64,000 nucleotides of DNA from Burkholderiales bacterium (GTDB lineage Bacteria; Pseudomonadota; Gammaproteobacteria; Burkholderiales; SG8-39). The translations under genes and the position numbers were made by a program. The notes beneath the pieces are model-generated. The model saw nothing but the letters and a program-made list of their open reading frames with translations, was not told the origin of the DNA and made no database searches. This document shows positions 17,228 through 25,735 of the stretch, one piece after another. How positions within the stretch are numbered: the first letter of the stretch is position 1; every line of letters begins with the position of its first letter. Where the stretch lies: NCBI GenBank assembly GCA_017880775.1, contig JADGRQ010000012.1, positions 1 through 64,000 of the forward strand. The letters run 5' to 3'.

Positions 17228-17947
17228 ATGACCCCGCCCGACCGTTACGAACCCTACGATGAACCCAGCCAGCCGCTGATGCGCGTCGACGGCTACAGGG
17301 AATCGCAGCTGCGCACGCCGAGCCGGCCCTTGTACAAGCGCCCCGCCACGCTCACCGAGATCACCGGCCCGCTCAACCTCGCGAAAAAGCTCAAGGTCGG
17401 CATGAACGACCTGTCGCGCATTAAGCAAGGTGCGCCGCGCGCCATGGGTCAATTAATCTGGGTCACCGGCCGCCTGCTCGACGAGGACGCAATGCCCGTG
17501 CGGGGCTCGGTGCTCGAGGTCTGGCAGGCCAACGCCGCGGGCCGCTACGTGCACAAGGCCGACAGCGGGAATCCCGCGCCGCAGGACCCGAACTTCTTCG
17601 GCTCCGGGCGCTGCGTGACCGATCGCGAGGGCCGCTACGCGTTCCTCAGCGTCAAGCCCGGCGCCTACCCGGTGCCAAACCACCCCACGCGCTGGTGGCG
17701 CCCGCCGCACATCCACTTCTCGATCCTCGGCGAAGGCTTCATGAGCCGGCTGGTGACGCAGATGTACTTTCCGGGCGAGCCGCTGAACGGCATCGACCTG
17801 CTGCTCAAGGCGGTGCCCGACGAAAAGGGCCGCGAGCGGCTGGTCGCGCGATGGACCCCGATGATGCAGCTCGAGCGCGCCGATGTGGTGGGCTTCGAGC
17901 ACGACATCGTGGTGCGCGGCCATCGCGCCACGCCGATGGGGTTCTGA
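17228..17947 (+). CDS. pcaH: Protocatechuate 3,4-dioxygenase beta subunit
   Basis: Catalytic, iron-bearing subunit of intradiol protocatechuate 3,4-dioxygenase, 239 residues. All four Fe(III) ligands are visible: Tyr107 in AAGRY, Tyr147 in GAYPVP, and His161 and His163 in RPPHIHFS. A GGGAG Shine-Dalgarno precedes the ATG. pcaG follows after 2 bp. The other beta-ketoadipate genes (pcaB, pcaD, pcaIJ) are absent; an aldehyde dehydrogenase comes next instead, so the pathway after ring cleavage is either encoded elsewhere or the ring substrate is atypical. Confidence 0.94.
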   Translation: MTPPDRYEPYDEPSQPLMRVDGYRESQLRTPSRPLYKRPATLTEITGPLNLAKKLKVGMNDLSRIKQGAPRAMGQLIWVTGRLLDEDAMPVRGSVLEVWQANAAGRYVHKADSGNPAPQDPNFFGSGRCVTDREGRYAFLSVKPGAYPVPNHPTRWWRPPHIHFSILGEGFMSRLVTQMYFPGEPLNGIDLLLKAVPDEKGRERLVARWTPMMQLERADVVGFEHDIVVRGHRATPMGF

Positions 17948-17949
17948 GG

Positions 17950-18561
17950 ATGGCGCACAGGCGCGTTCCTACGCCGAGCCAGACAATCGGGCCGTTCTTC
18001 CCGGAGCATTTCGTCGGCGGAGCCGATCACGACCTGACATTTCTGGACGACAAGTCGAAACGCGCGCAGGGACAGAAAATCTACATCGGCGGCAATATCT
18101 ATGAGGCCGAGCGCTTGCCGCGCTGGAACTGCGTGGTCGAGATCTGGCAGCCGGACGCGAACGGGTGCTTCGCCCATCCGAACGATCCGAGGCGCGCCCG
18201 CGCGGATCCGAACTTCGTAGGCTGGGGCCGGCGTTCGTCGGATGATGCCGGGTGGTATGACTTCATCACCGTGAAACCCGGCGGCTACGCAGACCCGCTC
18301 ACCGGCAAGCCGCGCGCACCGCACATCGACATCTCGATCATGAGTTCGGGCCTGATGCGGCGCGTGGTGACGACGCTGTTTTTTCCCGGCGAAGCGGCGA
18401 ATGTGCAGGATCCCGTGTTCAACGCCATCCCCGACGCCGCGGTGCGCGAGCGGCTGATCCTGAGACCAGAGAAGCTGGAGCGCGCGCCGAACGACGCCAT
18501 CGCCTACCGCCTAGACATCGTGCTGCAGGGTGAAGGCGAGACGCCGTTCTTCGTCGACTGA
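17950..18561 (+). CDS. pcaG: Protocatechuate 3,4-dioxygenase alpha subunit
   Basis: Non-iron alpha partner of the dioxygenase, 203 residues. The N-terminus PTPSQTIGPFFPEHF is the PcaG signature that forms part of the active-site pocket. It keeps the intradiol beta-sandwich and a single His-Ile-Asp in place of the His-x-His of the beta subunit. The ATG at 17950, 2 bp after pcaH, is chosen because homology starts there, although the frame is open further upstream inside pcaH. Confidence 0.93.
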   Translation: MAHRRVPTPSQTIGPFFPEHFVGGADHDLTFLDDKSKRAQGQKIYIGGNIYEAERLPRWNCVVEIWQPDANGCFAHPNDPRRARADPNFVGWGRRSSDDAGWYDFITVKPGGYADPLTGKPRAPHIDISIMSSGLMRRVVTTLFFPGEAANVQDPVFNAIPDAAVRERLILRPEKLERAPNDAIAYRLDIVLQGEGETPFFVD

Positions 18562-18583
18562 ACCGGTTGCGGAGATTGATGCC

Positions 18584-20080
18584 ATGAACAAACCCGTAGA
18601 GAACGTCGCCGCCGTCGGCGCGAAAGAAATCCTGAATTACATCGACGGCGAATTCGTGCCGGCGAAATCAGGCAGGACCTTCGAGAACCGCTCGCCGGTC
18701 GATGGCCGGCTGATCGGCAGGGTCGCCGAGGCGGGCGAGCCCGAGGTCGACGCGGCGGTGCGCGCCGCGCGCGCGGCGCTCGACGGCCCGTGGGGCCGGA
18801 TGCCGATCGCCGAGCGGGTCGACCTGCTCTACGCGGTGGCCAACGAGATCAACCGCCGCTTCGAGGATTTCCTCGCCGCGGAGATCGCCGACACCGGGAA
18901 ACCTGCGAGCCTCGCGCGCCACCTCGACATCCCGCGCGGAGCCGCGAACTTCAAGATCTTCGCCGACGTGGTGAAGAACGTGCCGACGGAATTTTTCGAA
19001 ATGGCCACGCCCGACGCCAAGGGCGCGATCAACTACGCGATTCGGGTGCCGAAGGGCGTGGTGGCGGTGGTCTGCCCGTGGAACCTGCCGCTGCTGCTGA
19101 TGACGTGGAAGGTTGGGCCGGCGCTGGCCTGCGGCAACGCGGTCGTGGTGAAGCCCTCCGAGGAAACGCCGGCCACCGCGACGCTGCTCGGCGAAGTCAT
19201 GAATGCCGCGGGCATGCCCAAGGGCGTATACAACGTCGTGCATGGCTTCGGTCCGGGCTCGGCCGGGGAATTTCTCACCCGCCATCCGGGGATCGATGCG
19301 GTGACGTTCACCGGGGAGACGCGCACCGGCATGGCGATCATGAAGGCCGCCGCGGAAGGCGTGAAAGCGGTGTCGTTCGAACTCGGCGGCAAGAACGCGG
19401 GCGTTGTGTTCGCCGACTGCGACTTCGACGCGGCGGTCGATGGCATCAGTCGCGCGGTGTTCGCCAACTGCGGCCAGGTCTGCCTCGGCACCGAGCGCGT
19501 GTACGTCGAACGGCCGATCTTCGAACGCTTCGTCGCTGCGCTGAAAACCAGGGCCGAGGCGATGAAGCCCGGGCGCCCCGAGGATGCGGCGACTGGAATC
19601 GGTCCGCTGATCAGCAAGGAACATCAAAACAAGGTGCTCTCCTACTATAAGAAAGCGGCAGCGGAGGGCGCAACAGTGGTGACCGGCGGCGGCGTGCCGA
19701 AAATGGACGGGGAACTCGCCAACGGCGCGTGGATCCAGCCGACGCTCTGGACCGGGCTGCCGGAAACCTCGGCCGTGGTGCGCGAGGAAATATTCGGTCC
19801 GTGCGCGCATCTGCGCGCGTTCGACGCCGAGGACGAGGTGATCCGCCTCGCCAACGACACGCCCTACGGGCTCGCGACCACGATCTGGACCACCAATCTC
19901 TCGCGCGCGCATCGCGTGGCGGCGAAGATCGACGTCGGTATCTGCTGGGTCAACAGCTGGTTCCTGCGCGACCTGCGCACGCCGTTCGGCGGCTCGAAGC
20001 AATCCGGCATCGGCCGCGAAGGCGGCGTGCACTCGCTCGAGTTTTATACGGAGCTGCGGAACGTCTGCATCAAGCTTTGA
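18584..20080 (+). CDS. Aldehyde dehydrogenase (semialdehyde type)
   Basis: NAD(P)-dependent aldehyde dehydrogenase, 498 residues. The catalytic Cys lies in NCGQVCLGTERVY, the general-base Glu in SFELGGKNAGVV, and the cofactor segment in CPWNLPLLLMTWK. The sequence resembles 2-hydroxymuconic or carboxymethyl-hydroxymuconic semialdehyde dehydrogenases of meta-cleavage routes. The ATG at 18584 has a GGAG Shine-Dalgarno. Its pairing with intradiol pcaHG is unusual, since those give a dicarboxylate and no aldehyde, so an upstream aromatic aldehyde (for example a benzaldehyde) is an equally good substrate guess. It overlaps the convergent crotonase by 11 bp. Confidence 0.9.
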   Translation: MNKPVENVAAVGAKEILNYIDGEFVPAKSGRTFENRSPVDGRLIGRVAEAGEPEVDAAVRAARAALDGPWGRMPIAERVDLLYAVANEINRRFEDFLAAEIADTGKPASLARHLDIPRGAANFKIFADVVKNVPTEFFEMATPDAKGAINYAIRVPKGVVAVVCPWNLPLLLMTWKVGPALACGNAVVVKPSEETPATATLLGEVMNAAGMPKGVYNVVHGFGPGSAGEFLTRHPGIDAVTFTGETRTGMAIMKAAAEGVKAVSFELGGKNAGVVFADCDFDAAVDGISRAVFANCGQVCLGTERVYVERPIFERFVAALKTRAEAMKPGRPEDAATGIGPLISKEHQNKVLSYYKKAAAEGATVVTGGGVPKMDGELANGAWIQPTLWTGLPETSAVVREEIFGPCAHLRAFDAEDEVIRLANDTPYGLATTIWTTNLSRAHRVAAKIDVGICWVNSWFLRDLRTPFGGSKQSGIGREGGVHSLEFYTELRNVCIKL

Positions 20081-20798
20081 AGAAGCCCCGCATCGCGACG
20101 TTCGCCTTGCGGCCCTCTTCCAGTCCGTCGGCCAGCGGCAGGTCGGCCACCTTGTGGAACAGTTGCTTGATCGCGAACAGCGCTTCGGGAGAGTGGCCGG
20201 CGAGCGTCTGGGCGAGCGCCATCGCCTCGTCCATCAGCCTTTCGTCGGGCACCACCCTGTTGATCGCGCCGAGAACCAGCGCGCGCGCGGCGCTCATCGG
20301 CTCGCCGGTGCTGACCAATTCGAATGCGGCCTTCCTGCCCACCTGGCGCGTCAGATTGGTGATCACGATCGCAGGCAGGATCCCGTGCTTGATCTCCGGA
20401 TAGCCGAACTTCGCGTTCTCGCTCGCAACGACGAGGTCGCAGGCGAGCGCGAGTCCGGCGCCGCCGCCCATCGCCGCACCGCGCACCGCGGCAATTACCG
20501 GCTTCTTCATTTTCGAAAACACCAGGTGCGAGCGCATCGTCAGTTGCGCGCGATGCTCGACACGCTTGGCATGGTCGGGTGTGAGGTCCTGGAACTCGTC
20601 GATGTCGGCTCCGGCGCAGAACGCGCGACCGGCACCGGTGAGCACGACCACGGATACCGCATCGTCGCGATCGGCCTCCTCGAGCCAGGCAACCAGGACT
20701 TCGGTCAGCTCCGTGTCGAGCGCGTTCAGCTTGTCGGGCCGGTTCAGCGTCAGGACCCGCACCCTTCCGCGGCTTTCACTCAGTACGATCTCGCTCAT
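20070..20798 (-). CDS. Crotonase-family enoyl-CoA hydratase/isomerase
   Basis: Acyl-CoA-processing crotonase, 242 residues, last gene of a five-gene minus-strand operon. Oxyanion-hole segments FCAGADIDEF and GGGAGLALACD are present. The first catalytic acid of classical hydratases (Glu144 equivalent) is replaced, as the site reads AGL, while the second is kept in YPEIKHG. Isomerase or another crotonase reaction is therefore more likely than simple hydration. GAGGAGG sits upstream of the start. Its 3' end overlaps the aldehyde dehydrogenase gene by 11 bp. Confidence 0.9.
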   Translation of the reverse strand: MSEIVLSESRGRVRVLTLNRPDKLNALDTELTEVLVAWLEEADRDDAVSVVVLTGAGRAFCAGADIDEFQDLTPDHAKRVEHRAQLTMRSHLVFSKMKKPVIAAVRGAAMGGGAGLALACDLVVASENAKFGYPEIKHGILPAIVITNLTRQVGRKAAFELVSTGEPMSAARALVLGAINRVVPDERLMDEAMALAQTLAGHSPEALFAIKQLFHKVADLPLADGLEEGRKANVAMRGFFKA

Positions 20799-20830
20799 AG
20801 CGCAGTAACCTCCTCACCACTTCTAGCGTA

Positions 20831-22393
20831 TCACGGCCGCAATCCCTGGCGCACCGGGCCGGCACGCCGCGCGGCGGCGGCCATGTCGGCGAACGCGCAC
20901 AGCAGCGGCCGCGTGTCGCGCGGATCGATGATGTCCTCCGGCACGAAGGACTCCACGGCGCGAAACGGCGAGCGCAGCGCATCGAGCCGCGCCTCGATCT
21001 CGGCGAGCTTCGCCGTCGGATCGGCAGCCGCCTCGATCTCGCCCTTGTACGCCGCCTCCAGACCGCCCTCCACCGGCAGCGAACCCCAGTCCCCCGAGGG
21101 CCAGGCGTAGCGCAGGCAGTAGCTCTCGGCGCGCTGGTGCGCGCTGCCCGCGACGCCGAACACCTTGCGCACGATCATCGTGCACCACGGCACCGTGGAC
21201 CGGACGATCGCGATCATCGCGCGCGTGCCGTAGCGGATGGTCGCGGTCTTTTCGGCTTCGAGCCCGACGAGGAAGCCCGGGATGTCCACGAAATGCACCA
21301 CCGGCAGATGGAAGGTTTCGGCAAGATCGACGTGGCGCATCACTTTCTGCGACGCATCGGCGGTCCATGCGCCGCCGTAGTGGTACGGGTCGCTCGCGAG
21401 CACCGCCGCCGGCCAGCCGTTCAGCCGCGCAAAGCCCGTGATGACGGGCCGGCCCCAGCCCTTGCCGATCTCGAAAAACGAATCCTTGTCGACGACGGCT
21501 TCGACGATGCGGCGCATCTTGTAGACCTTGCGCCGTTCGCGCGGCACGGCCTCGATCAGCCATTCTTCGCGCCGGTTCGGGTCATCGGTCACCGCTGCGC
21601 GCGGCGGCAGCTCGTCCACGTTCGGCGGCAGGAAGGAAAGGAAACGCCGCGCCCTTGCGAACGCGTCGTCCTCGCTTCCGGCCTCATCGTCCACCGCGCC
21701 GTTGCGGGTGTGGATGTGGCTGCCGCCGAGCTCGTTCTTCTCGTAGTTCTTCTCCACCCGCGAAACCACCGGCGGCCCGGCGACGAACATCTGCGAAGTG
21801 TCCTTCACCATCACCGAGTAGTGGCTGGCGGTGACCCGCGCCGCGCCGAGCCCCGCAACCGAGCCGAGCGCGAGCGAGACCACCGGCACCGTTTCAAGAT
21901 TCCTCGCGACGTAATTCCAGGTGCGTGAGCCGCCATGCCATCCGCCCGGCAGCTGCGTGTAGCCCTCGATCTCGATGTTCTTCACCGAGCCGCCCCCGCC
22001 GGTGCCGTCGATCAGCCGCACCAGCGGCAGCTTGAGCTCGAGCGCCATCATCTCGGAGATGAGCAGCTTGTCCCTCACCGCGCCGTCGTTCGCCCCCCCG
22101 CGCACGGTGAAATCGTCGCCCGCCACGACCACGCGCCGGCCTTCGATCTTGCCGCGCCCGATGACGAGGTTGGCGGGCGTGAAGCTCGCGAGCGCGCCGT
22201 CCGCGCCGTACTGCGCCTTGCCGGCGATCGCGCCGACCTCGTCGAACGAGCCCGCGTCGAGCAGGCGCGCGATGCGCTCGCGCACCGTGAGTTTGCCGCC
22301 GTCGTGCTGGCGTTTGACCTTGGCCGGCCCGCCCATCGCGGCGGCGAGTTCCTTGCGCCGCGCGATTTCATCGACTTCCTTCTGCCAGCTCAC
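20831..22393 (-). CDS. Acyl-CoA carboxylase carboxyltransferase subunit (orphan)
   Basis: Biotin-dependent acyl-CoA carboxylase beta (carboxyltransferase) subunit, 520 residues, full length for the PccB/MccB/AccD5 type. Two crotonase-like halves are visible, with GTGGGGSVKN in the first and VVHFVDIPGFLVGLEAE in the second. The start is GTG at 22393 in a GTGA overlap with the MetE-like gene, although the frame stays open upstream. No biotin carboxylase or biotin carrier gene is in the window, so it either uses subunits encoded elsewhere or acts as a biotin-dependent decarboxylase/transcarboxylase. Its place behind a ring-cleavage dioxygenase suggests an aromatic-derived CoA substrate. Confidence 0.9.
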   Translation of the reverse strand: MSWQKEVDEIARRKELAAAMGGPAKVKRQHDGGKLTVRERIARLLDAGSFDEVGAIAGKAQYGADGALASFTPANLVIGRGKIEGRRVVVAGDDFTVRGGANDGAVRDKLLISEMMALELKLPLVRLIDGTGGGGSVKNIEIEGYTQLPGGWHGGSRTWNYVARNLETVPVVSLALGSVAGLGAARVTASHYSVMVKDTSQMFVAGPPVVSRVEKNYEKNELGGSHIHTRNGAVDDEAGSEDDAFARARRFLSFLPPNVDELPPRAAVTDDPNRREEWLIEAVPRERRKVYKMRRIVEAVVDKDSFFEIGKGWGRPVITGFARLNGWPAAVLASDPYHYGGAWTADASQKVMRHVDLAETFHLPVVHFVDIPGFLVGLEAEKTATIRYGTRAMIAIVRSTVPWCTMIVRKVFGVAGSAHQRAESYCLRYAWPSGDWGSLPVEGGLEAAYKGEIEAAADPTAKLAEIEARLDALRSPFRAVESFVPEDIIDPRDTRPLLCAFADMAAAARRAGPVRQGLRP

Positions 22394-23478
22394 GATTTCC
22401 ACACTTCGTCGGCGAGCTCGACGATCATTTCCAGCTTGCGCCACTGCTCTTGCTGCGACAGCGCATTGCCGTGGTGGGTGCTGGAAAAGCCGCATTGCGG
22501 CGACAGACACAGGTCCTCGAGCGGGACGAACTTCGCGGCCGCGCCGATGCGGCGCTTGAGCGTGTCCTTGTCCTCCAGCTCTCCCTGTTTGGTGGTCACC
22601 AGTCCCAGCACCACCTTCTTGCCGCGCGGCACGAAACGCAGCGGCTCGAAAGTGCCCGCGCGCCCGTTGTCGAACTCCATGAAAAATCCGTCTATGTCAG
22701 TCGAGAACATCGCTTCGGCCACCGGCTCGTAACCCCCGGAGGCGACCCAGGTGCTCTTGAAGTTGCCGCGGCAGGTGTGCATCGTCACCGCCATGCCCGC
22801 CGGCCGTGCTTCGAGCGCTGCATTGATCGTGTCGGCGTAGGTGCGTGGCAACTTCGCCGGGTCGTCGCCGTTGTTGCGGCAGTTGGCCTGGATTTTTTCG
22901 TCGCACAGATAGGCGAAGCTCGTGTCGTCGAGCTGCAGGTAATTGCAGCCGGCCCTGCCCAGATGCGCGATCGCGTCCCGGTAAGCCAGTGCGACGTCCG
23001 CCCAGAACGCATCAAGTTCAGGATAGGCCTCGCGGGAGATGGCGTTGCGCCCGCCGCGCAGGTGCAGCATGGACGGCGACGGAATGGTGAACTTGGGGGT
23101 CTGCCGGGTCACCGACTTCAGGAAGGCGAAATGCTCCGTCATGATCGGCCCGGCACAACGCAGCTTGCCGGTGACGGCCGCGATCGGCGGCTGCTCTTCG
23201 GTGTTTTGGAACTTCGGACCCGGGTTCTCCTTCATGGTCACGCCTTCGAGGCGGCCGAGGAAATCGAGGTGCCACCAGTCGCGGCGGAATTCCCCATCGG
23301 TGATCGAATGCAGGCCGGTGGCTTCCTGGCGTGTCACTGCATCGCGTATGGCGCGGTCCTCCGCCGCGCGCAGCGCCTCGGCGGAGAGTTCGCCTCGTTT
23401 GGCCCGGGCGCGCGCCTCGCGCAACTCCGGCGGGCGCAGCAGGCTGCCGACCTGGTCGGCACGAAATGGCGGCTTCAT
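22390..23478 (-). CDS. MetE C-terminal-like methyltransferase-fold protein (copy 1)
   Basis: Protein of the cobalamin-independent methionine synthase C-terminal family, 362 residues, lacking the MetE N-terminal half. The zinc-site residues of MetE are retained: His and Cys in MHTCRGN, Glu in FMEFDN and Cys in LSPQCGF. Folate-using MetE is about 750 residues, so methionine synthesis from methyl-folate is doubtful. It overlaps the dioxygenase stop (ATGA) and the carboxylase start (GTGA), so it belongs to the catabolic operon. A thiol-dependent methyl, or other C-S, transfer on an aromatic or its product is a hypothesis. A paralogue lies at 61513-62640. Confidence 0.85.
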   Translation of the reverse strand: MKPPFRADQVGSLLRPPELREARARAKRGELSAEALRAAEDRAIRDAVTRQEATGLHSITDGEFRRDWWHLDFLGRLEGVTMKENPGPKFQNTEEQPPIAAVTGKLRCAGPIMTEHFAFLKSVTRQTPKFTIPSPSMLHLRGGRNAISREAYPELDAFWADVALAYRDAIAHLGRAGCNYLQLDDTSFAYLCDEKIQANCRNNGDDPAKLPRTYADTINAALEARPAGMAVTMHTCRGNFKSTWVASGGYEPVAEAMFSTDIDGFFMEFDNGRAGTFEPLRFVPRGKKVVLGLVTTKQGELEDKDTLKRRIGAAAKFVPLEDLCLSPQCGFSSTHHGNALSQQEQWRKLEMIVELADEVWKS

Positions 23479-24383
23479 CCGGACCGTCTCTTCTTCGCAG
23501 GTTTCTTCCTGACCGCCGCCGCGCGCTCGGGCACCAGCACGAAATCGTAGTGCACCTTGCGGAACGGCGCGGTCACGCCGTATTTCGCCGCGTGTTCCTG
23601 CGACGCGACGCGCTTGAAATCCACCACCAGCGATTCCTTCACGCCGAACACCGCGTCGGATTCCAGATACTTCCCGCCCTTCACGAACAGGTGGGTCACC
23701 AGCTTCTTGTAGCGGGGTGCCTGGATGATGAAATGCAGGTGCGGTGGCCGCATCGGATGGCGGCCGGTGGCCTTCAGCATGCGTCCCACCGGCCCGTCGG
23801 TGGGTACCGGGTAATGCGCGGGCAAGGCGCAAAGAAACCAGAACTCTCCTTTCGCGTCGGCGCGCAACCGGCCGCGCAGGTGCACGCCTTCGTTCTTCTG
23901 CACGTCGTAAAACCCGTCGGCGCCCGCCTGCCAGACTTCGAGCAGCGCGCCGGGGACGCGCTTGCCGCCGCTCGCCACGCTGCCGGTGACCACGCAGAGC
24001 TCCCCGCCCTTCAGGTCGCGCGCGATGTTGCCGCCGAGCGGAAACTCGGGCGCCTTTTCGACGAAAAACGGTCCGAGCACCGTCGATTCGGTCGCGCCGC
24101 GGTTCCTGCCGTAGTTGAGCAGGTCCACCAGCATCGACACGCCGAGCGTGTCCGACACCAGGATGAACTCCTGGCGTTTGTCGTCGCACATCTGCCCAGA
24201 CTTGGTCAGGAACTGGATGCCGGCCATCCATTCTTCCCAGGTCGGATTCGCGTCGCGCACGAAGGCATGCAGGTGCTTGACCAGCTTGCCCATGACCTGT
24301 TTGAGCCGCGGATCGGGCGTTCCTTCGAGCCGCCGGATGACTTCGCGGGTGAGATTCGCTTCGGTGAAGTTGCGGATTGCCAT
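23475..24383 (-). CDS. Intradiol ring-cleavage dioxygenase (catechol/hydroxyquinol type)
   Basis: Fe(III) dioxygenase that cleaves a catechol or hydroxyquinol between the hydroxyls, 302 residues. A helical N-terminal dimerisation domain (about 1-90) precedes the beta-sandwich. The iron ligands Tyr159, Tyr191 (HYPVP), His215 and His217 (PPHLHF) are all present. The domain layout fits catechol/hydroxyquinol 1,2-dioxygenases rather than PcaGH. The lysine-rich tail (RKKPAKKRRSG) is unusual. The ATG at 24383 has an AGGA-type Shine-Dalgarno. It lies 20 bp behind a LivK-type receptor and overlaps the MetE-like gene by ATGA. Hydroxyquinol is a reasonable but unproven substrate. Confidence 0.9.
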   Translation of the reverse strand: MAIRNFTEANLTREVIRRLEGTPDPRLKQVMGKLVKHLHAFVRDANPTWEEWMAGIQFLTKSGQMCDDKRQEFILVSDTLGVSMLVDLLNYGRNRGATESTVLGPFFVEKAPEFPLGGNIARDLKGGELCVVTGSVASGGKRVPGALLEVWQAGADGFYDVQKNEGVHLRGRLRADAKGEFWFLCALPAHYPVPTDGPVGRMLKATGRHPMRPPHLHFIIQAPRYKKLVTHLFVKGGKYLESDAVFGVKESLVVDFKRVASQEHAAKYGVTAPFRKVHYDFVLVPERAAAVRKKPAKKRRSG

Positions 24384-24403
24384 GTTTTCCTCGTCTCGAC
24401 AGC

Positions 24404-25612
24404 TTATCGCGGGCTGTTCAGCAACTCGCCGAATCGCACCCACTGCTTGCCGCTCCAGCGCATCAGCTGCATCTGCTCGATCGGGAAATAGTCGGTCGGG
24501 CTGGTGTTCACCTTGATTCCAGGGAGCAGCATGGGCAATTCAAGGTCGCGGATGTTTGCCGCCTGCTTCATGATGTTTTCGCGCGACAGATCATTGCCGC
24601 ACTGTTTCAACACCTGCACCAGCGTCATCGCATAGTTGTACGAATTGACATAATTCTGGTCGCGAACGTCGCCATCCTTCAGATATTTCTGCATGAACGC
24701 ACGCCACTCCTTCATCGCCGGATCGTCGTTCCAGCCGGGATCGGTCGGGTCCTTCACATAGGCGGACGAGATGATGCCTATGCCTTTCTCAACGCCAGCA
24801 GGCTCCATCACGGTCGATACCCAGACCGCTACGTTACTGAGAAAAAACATCGGCTTCCAGCCAATGTCGTGCACCCTGCGAATCGCCTGCGCGGCGAATT
24901 TCGGGGTCGCGGCCATGATCAGCGCATCGGCGCCGGAACCCTGCAGGGTCACGATCTGCGAGTCGATGGTCGGCTCCGTGAATTCGTAGGTCGCCTCCTT
25001 GACGACCGCGGCATACCTGTCGCCGAGCACGTCCCTTACGCCGTTCATGTAGTCGCGGCCGAAATCGTCGTTTTGATACAGGATCGCAATCCGGGCGTTC
25101 GGATTTTTCTCGAGGATGTACTTCGTATAGATGCGCGCTTCAGAGCGGAACGTCGCCTGCACTCCGCTCATCGTCCACGGATGCTCCTTGTAATCGCCCC
25201 ACTTGTTCGCGCCCGATCCGAGAAACAGCTGCGGGATCTTCCTGTCGTTCAGGTATTTGGCGATCGCCGTGTTGGTTGCCGTGCCGATGGTGCTGAAGAT
25301 GAGGGCCACTTCCTCCTGCTCGACCAGCTTGCGCGTCTGCTCGACGGTTTTAGGCGGCGCGTACCCGTCATCGAGGCTAATCAGCCTGATCCTGCGGCCG
25401 TTCACGCCACCTTGGTCGTTGATCATGTTGAAGTAGGCGATTTCGCCCTTGCCGAGCGTGCCGAACGCCGTGACCGGCCCGCTGTACGGCATCGTTTGAC
25501 CGATCTTGATTTCCGTCGCGGTCACGCCGGGAGCCTGCTGTGCCGCCACCGGTCCTGCCAATTCCAGCGCCGGCAACAGCAGCAGCCCGAGCAGCAGTTT
25601 GCGCATCGTCAT
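24404..25612 (-). CDS. LivK-type ABC transporter substrate-binding protein
   Basis: Periplasmic binding protein of the branched-chain amino acid/HAAT family, 402 residues. A signal peptide ends GPVAAQQ and the mature start VTATEIKIGQTMPYSGP is diagnostic. In beta- and alphaproteobacteria such receptors often bind aromatic acids. The ATG at 25612 has a GGAGAG Shine-Dalgarno at good distance. No LivHMGF genes accompany it. It is the first gene of the dioxygenase operon, so a phenolic acid or related aromatic is the likely ligand (inference). Confidence 0.92.
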   Translation of the reverse strand: MTMRKLLLGLLLLPALELAGPVAAQQAPGVTATEIKIGQTMPYSGPVTAFGTLGKGEIAYFNMINDQGGVNGRRIRLISLDDGYAPPKTVEQTRKLVEQEEVALIFSTIGTATNTAIAKYLNDRKIPQLFLGSGANKWGDYKEHPWTMSGVQATFRSEARIYTKYILEKNPNARIAILYQNDDFGRDYMNGVRDVLGDRYAAVVKEATYEFTEPTIDSQIVTLQGSGADALIMAATPKFAAQAIRRVHDIGWKPMFFLSNVAVWVSTVMEPAGVEKGIGIISSAYVKDPTDPGWNDDPAMKEWRAFMQKYLKDGDVRDQNYVNSYNYAMTLVQVLKQCGNDLSRENIMKQAANIRDLELPMLLPGIKVNTSPTDYFPIEQMQLMRWSGKQWVRFGELLNSPR

Positions 25613-25735
25613 AGTTCTCTCCACCCGCACTTGGTGCACGGTCGCGCATTGTAGTTCGTCTTCGCAGCATTGACGAAGATCCCGGAGCACAGCATCCTTC
25701 GCCAGATACCGTGTCGCATTCGCCTCTCCCGTAAC

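Noticed and set aside
23479-24231. Open frame extending the MetE-like protein upstream
   Set aside because: It is an out-of-frame shadow of the intradiol dioxygenase gene on the same strand; the MetE-like homology starts at ATG 23478.
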